Source: Brevinema_A sp051647535 (GTDB lineage Bacteria > Spirochaetota > Brevinematia > Brevinematales > Brevinemataceae). Taken from it: a DNA stretch of 64,000 nucleotides. The stretch spans positions 1 to 64,000 of the forward strand of contig JBOFEA010000002.1 of assembly GCA_051647535.1 (NCBI GenBank). The letters run 5' to 3'. This document shows, in pieces, positions 17,092-25,100 of the stretch (position 1 is the first letter of the stretch; every line of letters starts with the position of its first letter). The notes beneath the pieces are model-generated. The model ran no database searches, was not told the origin of the DNA, and saw only the letters and a list, made by a program, of their open reading frames with translations. The position numbers and the translations under genes are program-made.

Positions 17092-18180
17092 TTAACAAGG
17101 TTCATTCATTACTTTTGAATACTGTTTTAAGAGATCTTTTGCTTTAGCAGGTACTTTTTTTGGAATTTGAATAGATACTTCTAAGAATAGACTACCTCGT
17201 TTTCCAGAGCGGATATTAGGCATACCTTCTTGATCTAATTTTATACGCTGTCCGATTTGAACACCTTCAGGAAGTTTAATTTTCTTTTTAGAGTTAAGAG
17301 TTGCAACTTCCATTTCTCCGCCTAATACAGCTTGAGGAAAAGTTATATCAAGTTTGGCATACAAATGATCTCCTTCTCGAACAAAACGCGGATGTTTTTT
17401 GACATATATCACAATAAACAAATCACCTTTTGGACCATTGAAAGGAGCAGCACTTCCTTCTTCTGAAATACGAAGTTTCATACCACTGTCAACGCCTGCA
17501 GGAATAACAGCTGAAATAGAAGAAGTTTTTGTGACAATACTTTCACCATGACAGGTATTACAAGGATCTTTTACCGTTTTTCCAGTACCATGACAATGAG
17601 AACACGGTTGAGCAATTGCAAAGAATCCTTGGCTAACCTGTATACGTCCTGAGCCATGACAAATCGTACATACAGCCGGAGTTGCTTTAGATTTTGAACC
17701 GGTACCGTCACAAGTTGTACATGATTCTGCACGTTTAATTTTAAGTTCTACAGTATGTTTTTCAAGAGTTTGTTCAAGAGAAAGAGTGACTTCAGTTTGA
17801 AGGTTGGCTCCGCGATTATCAGGTCGGGAACTTCTTCCCCCGCCTCCGCCTCCGAAAAAGCTTTCAAAAATATCTTCAAAACCTCCGCCAAAACCTCCAC
17901 CGCCAAAGCCACGGAAAATATCTTCAAAACCTCCACCAAAACCTCCACCCCCGCCTTGATTTTGAAATGCAGCTTCTCCATATTGATCATATAATTTTCG
18001 TTTTTCCGGATCAGATAAGATTTCATAAGCTTTATTAATTTCCTTGAATTTCTCTTCCGCTTCTTTATTTCCGGCATTTTTATCAGGATGATATTTCATT
18101 GCTTGTTTACGAAACGCTTTTTTGATTTCATCCTGGCTTGCTGAGCGGGAAATTTCAAGTAATCCGTAATAATCCGACAT
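17092..18180 (-). CDS. dnaJ: Chaperone protein DnaJ
   Basis: A 362-residue type I Hsp40 that delivers substrates to DnaK and stimulates its ATPase. The J domain (1-70) has the HPD motif in YHPDKNAG. A very Gly/Phe-rich linker (about 75-120, repeated GGGFGG) follows. The zinc-finger region has four CxxCxGxG-type repeats (CTTCDGTG, CTICHGSG, CSHCHGTG, CNTCHGES; the last one is imperfect), then the C-terminal substrate-binding domains. ATG start behind AAGGCGG. A terminator follows dnaK and a separate consensus promoter precedes dnaJ, so it can be transcribed independently. Confidence 0.97.
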   Translation of the reverse strand: MSDYYGLLEISRSASQDEIKKAFRKQAMKYHPDKNAGNKEAEEKFKEINKAYEILSDPEKRKLYDQYGEAAFQNQGGGGGFGGGFEDIFRGFGGGGFGGGFEDIFESFFGGGGGGRSSRPDNRGANLQTEVTLSLEQTLEKHTVELKIKRAESCTTCDGTGSKSKATPAVCTICHGSGRIQVSQGFFAIAQPCSHCHGTGKTVKDPCNTCHGESIVTKTSSISAVIPAGVDSGMKLRISEEGSAAPFNGPKGDLFIVIYVKKHPRFVREGDHLYAKLDITFPQAVLGGEMEVATLNSKKKIKLPEGVQIGQRIKLDQEGMPNIRSGKRGSLFLEVSIQIPKKVPAKAKDLLKQYSKVMNEPC

Positions 18181-18210
18181 TAATTACCGCCTTGTAATTT
18201 ATAATATAGT

Positions 18211-18239
18211 ATTATCTTGTTTTTTCTGAAAAATGTCAA
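18211..18239 (-). promoter_or_regulatory. Sigma-70 promoter of dnaJ
   Basis: On the minus strand TTGACA (18239-18234), a 17-bp spacer and GATAAT (18216-18211). The start near 18204 gives a 24-nt leader to the dnaJ ATG. It lies just downstream of the dnaK terminator hairpin. Confidence 0.72.
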
Positions 18240-18247
18240 GCAAGATT

Positions 18248-18277
18248 TAAAATAAGGAGTAAACATCAGCTTACTCC
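18248..18277 (-). terminator. Probable terminator after dnaK
   Basis: On the minus strand a 7-bp stem (GGAGTAA with TTACTCC) closes an 8-nt loop and is followed by TTATTTT. It is modest in stability, so read-through into dnaJ is likely; the dnaJ promoter lies immediately after it. Confidence 0.6.
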
Positions 18278-18303
18278 CATATTTAAATTGTGTCGTTACA
18301 AAA

Positions 18304-20175
18304 TTATTTATTGTCGTCAACAACTTCTGCATCAATAACATCTTCATCATTTGATTTGGAAGAACCCTGATCAGTACCTGTTTGCTTTTTAGCAGCCAAG
18401 CATTGGTACACTCTTTGAGAAACAGGTTCCAATGCTTTGATTGCATCTTCAATAGTTTTATGATCATCACCTTCAATAGCTTTTTTCAATGCCTCATTTT
18501 TTTCTTCCAATTCTTTTTTATCTTCATCGGAAATATTATCAGCTTCATCTTTAAGAAGTTTTTCGATACCATAGTTAACAGAGTTAGCCTGATTCTTTAA
18601 TTCAATAGTTTCACGTACTTTTTTATCTTGTTCGACATTTGCTTCCGCTTCTTTCTGCATTCTTTCGATCTCATCTTGGCTTAAGGTTCCGGAAGATTCT
18701 ATTGTCACTTTTTGTTCTTTTCCTGATCCAGAATCTTTAGCTGAAACATGCAGAATTCCATTAGCATCAATATCAAATGTCACTTCAATTTGAGGAATAC
18801 CACGTGGAGCAGGTTGAATACCTTCAAGATTAAATGTTGCAAGTACTCTGTTATCTTTGGCCATTGGGCGTTCGCCTTGAAGCACTTGAATAGTAACGGC
18901 CGTTTGATTATCAGCAGCAGTAGAGAACGTTTGTGATTTGGAAGACGGTACAGTAGTATTTCTAGGAATCAAGACTGTACTTACTCCTCCTAATGTTTCA
19001 ATACCTAATGACAGAGGAGTCACATCAAGAAGAAGAATATCATTTACTTCGTTATTAAGAACACCGGCTTGAATAGCAGCACCTAATGATACGACTTCAT
19101 CAGGATTTACTCCTTTAGAAGGTTCTTTACCAAAGAATTTTTTGACCGTTTCAACAATCAAAGGCATTCTTGTTTGTCCGCCAACTAAGATAATTTCTTT
19201 AATATCAGATTTGGAAACTCCAGCATCTTTGAGAACTTGTTCGCAAGGAATTAATGAACGCTCAACAATAGGACGAACAATATTTTCAAACTCACCACGA
19301 GTAAGATTCATACTAAGGTGTTTAGGTCCAGAAGCATCTGCAGTAATAAATGGAAGATTGATTTGGGTATCAGGCTTGGATGAAAGCTCGATTTTAGCTT
19401 TTTCAGCAGCTTCTTTCAAACGCTGCATAGCCATAGAATCATTTATTAAATCAATACCTGATTCGCTTTTATATTGATCAACAATATGTTTAATCAATGC
19501 ATTATCAAGATCATCTCCACCAAGATGAGTATCACCATTCGTTGCTTTTACTTCAAAGACACCGTCACCAATTTCCAAAATGGAAATATCAAATGTTCCA
19601 CCGCCAAAGTCATAAACAGCAACTAATTCTTCTTTATTTTTTTCTAATCCGTATGCCAAAGCAGCTGCAGTAGGTTCATTGATAATACGCTCTACTTCTA
19701 AACCTGCAATAGTTCCAGCATCTTTGGTAGCTTGACGCTGAGAGTCATTAAAATATGCAGGTACAGTAATAACAGCTTTGGTCACTTTGGTACCTAAATA
19801 AGCTTCTGCAGCTTCTTTAAGTTTTGTCAACACAAGAGCACCTATTTGTTCAGGGCTTTTATCACCGGCTCTTGTTTGGAATAAGACGTGATCGTTTGAA
19901 CCTTTTTTTATAATATAAGGTGTTCTTTCTTTAGAAACTTCCTCAAAACGATGTCCAATAAAACGTTTAGCCGAATAAATGGTGTTTTCAGGATTTGTTA
20001 CCATTTGGTTTTTTGCAGCTGCACCAACAAGTATATCTCCTTTTTCTGTAAAGGCTACAATTGAAGGCATTGTACGTGAACCTTCTTGGTTCGCAATAAC
20101 AACCGGTTTTCCATTTTCGATAACAGATACGACAGAGTTTGTCGTACCCAAATCAATACCTATAATCTTAGACAT
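18304..20175 (-). CDS. dnaK: Chaperone protein DnaK (Hsp70)
   Basis: A 623-residue Hsp70, normal length. The nucleotide-binding domain begins IGIDLGTTNSVVSV, with the phosphate-2 motif VYDFGGGTFDISIL and the adenosine motif ILVGGQTRMPLIV. The interdomain linker is DILLLDVTPLSLGIET. The substrate domain follows with TTVPSSKSQTFST. The acidic C-terminal tail ends DEDVIDAEVVDDNK, matching the EEVKD-like end of bacterial DnaK. It works with GrpE (upstream) and DnaJ (downstream), both adjacent. ATG start behind AAGGAG. No CIRCE element is visible upstream of the cluster. Confidence 0.98.
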   Translation of the reverse strand: MSKIIGIDLGTTNSVVSVIENGKPVVIANQEGSRTMPSIVAFTEKGDILVGAAAKNQMVTNPENTIYSAKRFIGHRFEEVSKERTPYIIKKGSNDHVLFQTRAGDKSPEQIGALVLTKLKEAAEAYLGTKVTKAVITVPAYFNDSQRQATKDAGTIAGLEVERIINEPTAAALAYGLEKNKEELVAVYDFGGGTFDISILEIGDGVFEVKATNGDTHLGGDDLDNALIKHIVDQYKSESGIDLINDSMAMQRLKEAAEKAKIELSSKPDTQINLPFITADASGPKHLSMNLTRGEFENIVRPIVERSLIPCEQVLKDAGVSKSDIKEIILVGGQTRMPLIVETVKKFFGKEPSKGVNPDEVVSLGAAIQAGVLNNEVNDILLLDVTPLSLGIETLGGVSTVLIPRNTTVPSSKSQTFSTAADNQTAVTIQVLQGERPMAKDNRVLATFNLEGIQPAPRGIPQIEVTFDIDANGILHVSAKDSGSGKEQKVTIESSGTLSQDEIERMQKEAEANVEQDKKVRETIELKNQANSVNYGIEKLLKDEADNISDEDKKELEEKNEALKKAIEGDDHKTIEDAIKALEPVSQRVYQCLAAKKQTGTDQGSSKSNDEDVIDAEVVDDNK

Positions 20176-20225
20176 TATGTTCTCCTTTTTCTCGCTATTA
20201 TTTTTATTGTCAGCATTTTATAAAT

Positions 20226-20858
20226 TTATTTTTTTTTGGCAATTTTAACTTTGGCAGTACGGATAATCCGTCCTCCAAGCTTTCTTCCGGTTTCGAAAAC
20301 ATCTACTACTGTCATTGGAAATTCAATATCATCTCTTTCTTCCATCATCACAGCTTCCGCAATCTGAGGATCAAATTCATCTCCCGGTTTTACTTCTATT
20401 GCTTCCAATCCGGCATCTTTTAATACCCCTTCAAATTGATGAAACACCATATTAACTCCTTCTTTTAAAGAATTAAAATGTTCCGAATTTTCCGAAGCTT
20501 TAATACTTCTTTCCAAATTGTCTGCAACAGGAAGAAGCTTTTCAATCAAATTACTAACAGCAAATTTTTTGAAACTTTCTTTTTCTTGTTCTATTCGTTT
20601 TCTATAATTTTCGGTTTCTGCAGATAAACGCAGGTATGCATCTTTAAGTTCTGACTTTTCTTTTTCTAACAAAGCAATAGGATCAAGTTCTTCAATTTTT
20701 TCCGAAACTTCAGACTGTGTTTTGCCGCTTTGAGCACTTTCATCCGAAGCATTTTGAGATGAATCGTCTTTTGAACAACAACAGGAATCCGAATAGGATA
20801 CTTCTGATTGTTCTTCATGTTGGGAAAAAGGTTCTTGATTAACGGTTTTGTTTGACAT
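20226..20858 (-). CDS. grpE: Nucleotide exchange factor GrpE
   Basis: A 210-residue co-chaperone that speeds ADP release from DnaK. I choose ATG at 20858 (MSNKTVNQEPF) over the upstream start because AAGGAG lies seven bases before it. The N-terminal 70 residues are Ser/Glu-rich and disordered, with an unusual DSCCCSKDDSS cysteine cluster. A long helix follows (ALLEKEKSELKDAYLRLSAETENYRKRIEQE). The C-terminal beta-domain has the family signature around GDEFDPQIAEAV, then GGRIIRTAKVKI. It is 50 bases upstream of dnaK. hrcA, the usual neighbour, is not in the window. Confidence 0.95.
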   Translation of the reverse strand: MSNKTVNQEPFSQHEEQSEVSYSDSCCCSKDDSSQNASDESAQSGKTQSEVSEKIEELDPIALLEKEKSELKDAYLRLSAETENYRKRIEQEKESFKKFAVSNLIEKLLPVADNLERSIKASENSEHFNSLKEGVNMVFHQFEGVLKDAGLEAIEVKPGDEFDPQIAEAVMMEERDDIEFPMTVVDVFETGRKLGGRIIRTAKVKIAKKK

Positions 20859-21002
20859 TGACAGTCTCCTTCTTTTAAAAATATCAGTCAATATAAATAT
20901 AATGACGGTTTTTACAAACAACAAATTACAATAATACTCTTAATAAATATAATAGCAAAAAATATGCCAATTAATAAACATTACTCAAATACAAGCATTT
21001 AA

Positions 21003-21029
21003 TAAAAAAATAAAAAAAAATACCGATAA
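21003..21029 (+). promoter_or_regulatory. Sigma-28 (FliA)-like promoter upstream of the HEAT-repeat gene
   Basis: TAAA at 21003-21006, exactly 15 bases, then ACCGATAA at 21022-21029. The enterobacterial sigma-28 consensus is TAAA-N15-GCCGATAA, so only the first base of the -10 differs. The surrounding A-runs make the TAAA weak evidence alone, but the 8-base -10 and the spacing are exact. The gene starts about 40 bases after the expected transcription start. Confidence 0.55.
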
Positions 21030-21077
21030 TTAAAAGTATCTACTGTTTATTGAGTAGAGAATTATTTTGGAGGAGAT

Positions 21078-22064
21078 ATGAAGCAGATAATATATTTGCC
21101 GTTATATTTGATTATTTTTTCAATAGGATTTGCTCAAGAAGCAGTTACGCCTCAAACAACTTCAAATATTTCTTCGGAACCTCAAAAAACAGAGCTTGAA
21201 AAATGGACTGAAATTATGGAGTATGGTATTGGTCAACAAAGATTAAACATCGTAAAAAAAATACGTAGTGAAAAACGTACTAATTATACTTCTCTTCTTG
21301 AAAAATCATATTCTAATGAAAATAATATATCTGTAAAAGAAGAAATTATTTATACATTTATTGATTTTAAAATGAACAGTACAGATTTTTGGGGTAGAAT
21401 ATTTTCCACAGAAAGTAATATGCAGATTCTCCAGCGTGCTGCCTATGCCGTAGAAAAAATGGATGTACCTATAGGAAAAAACATTTTTGACAAGCTTTCA
21501 CAATGTATCAGTAATAATGATGCATTTCGGTTTAATGCATCGGCAGTACGAGCTTTGGGAAAACTAAAATATCGAGAAGCACTTCCTTTGATTCAAGAAA
21601 TAGCTACAAATAAAACCAATCATCAGGATCTAACAGGCTCTGCAGTTGCAGCTTTGGGAATGTACCAAGATGCCACAATACTGCCCTTACTTCAATCCAT
21701 ACTTACAAATACGTTAGAATCAAAGTTAATCAGACGTTATGCAGCTATGGGGATTGGAATGACTAAGAGTCCAGATGCAGCAGCTATTCTGTCTCCTATT
21801 GCATTAGACGAATCGGAAGAACAAAGTCTGCGTTTGAATGCAATAAGCGGATTAGGATGTATTCCCAATCCGGAAACAATCAACATTATGGAATCATTAT
21901 CAAAAAGCGACAACACAGCTGTACGAACAGAAGCTATCAAAAGTTTAGGAAAAATGAATGCAGTGTCAGCAAAAAAAATACTTGAATTTAAGGCAGAAAA
22001 CGATCCTGATGCTATTGTAAAAAAAGAAGCAAAGAATGCGTTAACACTTCTCAGCAACTCTTAA
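21078..22064 (+). CDS. Secreted HEAT-repeat protein
   Basis: A 328-residue exported protein. The N-terminus (MKQIIYLPLYLIIFSIGFAQEA) is a signal peptide with probable cleavage after FAQ. From about residue 60 onward the protein is a run of paired helices typical of HEAT/PBS-lyase-like repeats. The segments FNASAVRALGKLKYREALPL, then AVAALGMYQDATILPLLQ, LNAISGLGCIPNPETI and RTEAIKSLGKMNAVSAKKI recur at about 30-residue spacing. Such solenoids bind other proteins; no catalytic motif is present. GGAGGAG precedes the ATG. A sigma-28-like promoter upstream hints at co-regulation with motility genes, which I treat as a hypothesis. Confidence 0.75.
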   Translation: MKQIIYLPLYLIIFSIGFAQEAVTPQTTSNISSEPQKTELEKWTEIMEYGIGQQRLNIVKKIRSEKRTNYTSLLEKSYSNENNISVKEEIIYTFIDFKMNSTDFWGRIFSTESNMQILQRAAYAVEKMDVPIGKNIFDKLSQCISNNDAFRFNASAVRALGKLKYREALPLIQEIATNKTNHQDLTGSAVAALGMYQDATILPLLQSILTNTLESKLIRRYAAMGIGMTKSPDAAAILSPIALDESEEQSLRLNAISGLGCIPNPETINIMESLSKSDNTAVRTEAIKSLGKMNAVSAKKILEFKAENDPDAIVKKEAKNALTLLSNS

Positions 22065-22078
22065 TCCAAAAAATTATT

Positions 22079-23500
22079 CTATTTTTGATAAAGCCGGGCG
22101 GAAAATCCTTTCTGTCCGGTAAAATTTTGATAGAAAGGAAACTGACCATTAGAAAGTTCAGACAGCTCTGCATATACAAATCCACCACCACCTTTCCAAT
22201 GATAATGCAGACTCGCTCCTCCCTGTTCTCCTGATAATACGTATTGAAGACGAGGTACTGTAACTGTATTAATATATTCCATTTGCTCAATTCCTATCCA
22301 AAATCGTTCCGCTTTCTGTGCCACTGAAGCCGTTGTACCCGATCCTAAAAAGAAATCCATTACCCTATCTCCTTTTTTGGTAGTAATATCAATAATTCTA
22401 GAAATTAACAATTCCGGTTTTGGATAATCAAAAACCGAAGTTCCAAATACTTCTTTTAAATGACGTGTTCCTTTATTAGTATGGAAATCTTTTTCTGTCC
22501 AAACCGTTCGTGCAAGTCTGGTACTCTTTCGGTACTTTTCAAATATCAAAAACGAATCTTTTGAGCGTCTTGCCGCTAAATTAGAACTTTGAACCTTCTC
22601 TGTAATATTTGTTGCTGCTTTTTCTTTACCCCATCTCCAAACAGTTTGAATTCCTTGGGAAAGTTTAGGGAAAATTTCTATAAATCCATCTTGTGGCGTT
22701 AATGAAACTCTGAAAAGCCCATTCTCATCTTCACTGTTTAAATCTACGTAGAAAGGATAACATAAATTCGGTCTGTTTCCTACGTGAAATCTAATGTTGC
22801 CATTCCTCAAACTTCGAAGCTCAAATCCACCCAATTCATCTGTATAAGGAAATTCTTTATCTAATTCTAAAGGATATAATGAACTTTCAGAAGATTTGCC
22901 GTACACAATTAAATATTCATGTGTTCGAGCCAACGATCGATAATCTCTTCCTCCCGGATTAGTCACCACTGTAATCATTCCTAGAAAATTCTTTTCTCCA
23001 TATATCTCATCAAGTAAAATCTTTAAATAAGCTTGTTCATTTTCATCACACTGAACAACCAAAATTCCGTCATTCTGCAGAAAATCATAGGATGCTTCAA
23101 TTCGATTTTTCATAAATAACAGCCATACAGAACGTGAAAATTTGTCTTTATAAACAAAAGTATTACCTGTATTATAAGGAGGATCAATATATATCAATTT
23201 TACTTGATTTCGAAATACATTAACAAGCGAATGCAAAATAATAAGATTATTGCCCTTGAATAGAAAATTCGAATCTAAGGATAGGTCACTTAATTCAGTA
23301 ATACTGTCTTTAGAAATGTATTTCCAGTTATGAAAAAGCTTAGGACTTAATAATTCTTTACTTTGGACAGAATCAAAATACTCCAACACACAGGTTTCAT
23401 CCTTGCTGTTGGAATTTTTTTCAAAAAATAGATGGTCTTTTTCAGGAAAATCCAAAATCACATTGTAATCTTGGAATGATAAATTTGGGGAATTGTTCAC
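22079..23500 (-). CDS. Site-specific DNA methyltransferase, type III Mod-like (beta class), orphan
   Basis: A 473-residue N6-adenine/N4-cytosine-type methyltransferase. The catalytic motif IV comes first (LIYIDPPYNTGNTFVYKDKF, about residues 138-157). A presumed target-recognition region follows. The AdoMet motif I is near the C-terminus (VMDFFLGSGTTASVAQKAERFWIGIE), where FxGxG is FLGSG. That order defines the beta class found in type III Mod subunits. No Res helicase-nuclease gene is adjacent, so it is probably a solitary methylase acting in gene regulation or as a relic. GTG start (23500), no strong ribosome binding site. It lies downstream of the HD-GYP gene in the same direction. Confidence 0.85.
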   Translation of the reverse strand: MNNSPNLSFQDYNVILDFPEKDHLFFEKNSNSKDETCVLEYFDSVQSKELLSPKLFHNWKYISKDSITELSDLSLDSNFLFKGNNLIILHSLVNVFRNQVKLIYIDPPYNTGNTFVYKDKFSRSVWLLFMKNRIEASYDFLQNDGILVVQCDENEQAYLKILLDEIYGEKNFLGMITVVTNPGGRDYRSLARTHEYLIVYGKSSESSLYPLELDKEFPYTDELGGFELRSLRNGNIRFHVGNRPNLCYPFYVDLNSEDENGLFRVSLTPQDGFIEIFPKLSQGIQTVWRWGKEKAATNITEKVQSSNLAARRSKDSFLIFEKYRKSTRLARTVWTEKDFHTNKGTRHLKEVFGTSVFDYPKPELLISRIIDITTKKGDRVMDFFLGSGTTASVAQKAERFWIGIEQMEYINTVTVPRLQYVLSGEQGGASLHYHWKGGGGFVYAELSELSNGQFPFYQNFTGQKGFSARLYQK

Positions 23501-23535
23501 AAATTCTCTCTCGCAAAATTAGAAATTTGATATTT

Positions 23536-24774
23536 TTACTTGATAAGATGTTTCATAAACTTCATAGTATTGGGATTTTGATCAGTAGTCACACCAAAAG
23601 AAAATATCGGTTGTAAAAATTTTTTCTTTAAGTTTGCCATCATTCCACTGTCAATAATTCCTTTTACAGAAATATTTGAAAACATAGGATCCGATAACGA
23701 AATTAAAGAATTTTCCAATTCATAATCTCTATGAGAATTTAAGATTTTCATTACAGTAGGTTGTTTGGGATATGAAGGATCAACAGCAACTACTACTGCT
23801 AATTCACCCGTACTCAATTCCAAAAAAGTAGTAACTGGATAGACGGTTAAATAAGAAATAAAAGCATTTAGATAAGGTGATGGTCCATTAAATAAAGGCA
23901 TAGTAGTACTAAGAAAGTCTTTAAGAATTTCTACAGGTTCTTTTGAAGATTTGGACACCCTGCTTCTGATTTGAGAACAAAAAATATCGGCAAGCCCTAT
24001 AATCATACCAAATGCAGAAATTTGATTACCTTTTAATTGACGTGGATATCCGCTTCCATCAGCTCTCTCATGATGCTCGAGTGCCGGAAGTGCAAAAGAA
24101 TTAGGCACTTTTAATTCTTCAACCAAAAATCTATAACCTAATACAGTATGCTGCTGAATTTTCTTTTTCATTGCATCATCAAAAATTTCTGTGTTGTTTT
24201 TTAAATCATTGGGAAGATTAAACATTCCAATATCAAACAATAATGAACCCATAGCAATCTGCATCAAATTAATTGATGAGTAGTTTGGATTGAAAGAAGA
24301 ATATACCCCTAATGTTATAAGCATTGTATCCAATATATGTGCAACCATGTAATCTTGAGGTAGAGGGTTTGCATAACGAACAATCTGAAGATAGCAATAT
24401 GAAGGCATTCCTTTTAAGAGGTAAAGCATCCATTCAGAACATATTTTTTGAAATTCGCTGAGATTTAGTTTTTTTGGATTTTTAAAAGCTTCTTTCAAAT
24501 ATTGTAAAGATCGATAATAATGCTGAACCTTTTGTCTTAGATCTAAAGAAATAAAACCAGGCAGTCCATACCGCACTTCATAATCAGAATTTACAAGATG
24601 ACCTGTTGTCATAATATAACTATATTTTTTAGCTGACCATTCTATAAGGTATTCATATAAAACAGGACTATATTCTTGAAGAAGAATTTGATTCGTAGAA
24701 CTTAATAAAGGTCCTGTAAAAGACATACCAACTTGCAATTCAGTAGGAAAAAGCCGAGTATACCTATTCATCAT
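23536..24774 (-). CDS. HD-GYP domain protein with a degenerate HD dyad
   Basis: A 412-residue soluble protein with no membrane segment. Residues about 140-300 align with HD-GYP cyclic-di-GMP phosphodiesterases: HHERADGSGYPRQLKG at 234-249 carries the HHE and GYP signatures, and LADIFCSQIRSR follows. The metal-binding HDIGK motif, however, reads FDIGM (Phe180-Asp181), so the first His and the Lys are lost. The C-terminal 120 residues are typical of spirochaete and proteobacterial HD-GYP proteins but unassigned. I infer a binding or regulatory rather than a hydrolytic role. Start at ATGATG, AGGATA upstream. A possible extended -10 (TGGTATAAT on the minus strand, 24896-24901) lies about 120 bases upstream. 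Confidence 0.8.
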   Translation of the reverse strand: MMNRYTRLFPTELQVGMSFTGPLLSSTNQILLQEYSPVLYEYLIEWSAKKYSYIMTTGHLVNSDYEVRYGLPGFISLDLRQKVQHYYRSLQYLKEAFKNPKKLNLSEFQKICSEWMLYLLKGMPSYCYLQIVRYANPLPQDYMVAHILDTMLITLGVYSSFNPNYSSINLMQIAMGSLLFDIGMFNLPNDLKNNTEIFDDAMKKKIQQHTVLGYRFLVEELKVPNSFALPALEHHERADGSGYPRQLKGNQISAFGMIIGLADIFCSQIRSRVSKSSKEPVEILKDFLSTTMPLFNGPSPYLNAFISYLTVYPVTTFLELSTGELAVVVAVDPSYPKQPTVMKILNSHRDYELENSLISLSDPMFSNISVKGIIDSGMMANLKKKFLQPIFSFGVTTDQNPNTMKFMKHLIK

Positions 24775-24969
24775 AACGCATTATCCTGTCACCTAAATGA
24801 AAATTATTAAACAATAAAAAATTATTTTCGATTTCAAGCTTACGTATTTAATAATACATAAATTATTTTATATTTTTATATAACTTATAAATACAATTAT
24901 ACCATAAAACAAAATAAAAATCCATCTTTAATTAGAATATAATTTTATATTTTAATTCATACTATAAAG

Positions 24970-24998
24970 TTGACAAAATTAAAATTCAAAATTATAAT
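24970..24998 (+). promoter_or_regulatory. Perfect-consensus sigma-70 promoter of the pst operon
   Basis: TTGACA at 24970-24975, 17-bp spacer, TATAAT at 24993-24998. Transcription is expected to start at about 25005, the first base of a 13-bp inverted repeat. The 326-base gap between the HD-GYP gene and pstS contains this promoter, that repeat and a weaker divergent promoter; nothing else is evident. Confidence 0.85.
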
Positions 24999-25004
24999 AG
25001 AAGC

Positions 25005-25045
25005 CATAGATTGATTTTTCAAAAAATATGAGAAATCAATCTATG
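25005..25045 (+). promoter_or_regulatory. 13-bp inverted repeat at the start of the pst transcript
   Basis: CATAGATTGATTT (25005-25017) and its exact complement AAATCAATCTATG (25033-25045), separated by 15 bases. Because it begins at the predicted transcription start, it would form a 5'-terminal hairpin in the mRNA, or serve as an operator for a dimeric repressor. It bears no resemblance to the E. coli Pho box. There is no T-run, so it is not a terminator. Confidence 0.7.
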
Positions 25046-25100
25046 AATACTTCATATTTCAAATATATAGACAGGATAATAGTAAAAGGACGGAATTCTT

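Noticed and set aside
17748..18077. A 109-codon frame inside dnaJ, and its antisense partner
   Set aside because: Both are products of the low-complexity Gly/Phe-coding repeat of dnaJ read in other frames.
20859..21002. A CIRCE operator (TTAGCACTC-N9-GAGTGCTAA) before grpE
   Set aside because: Neither arm occurs in the gap upstream of grpE, nor before dnaK or dnaJ.
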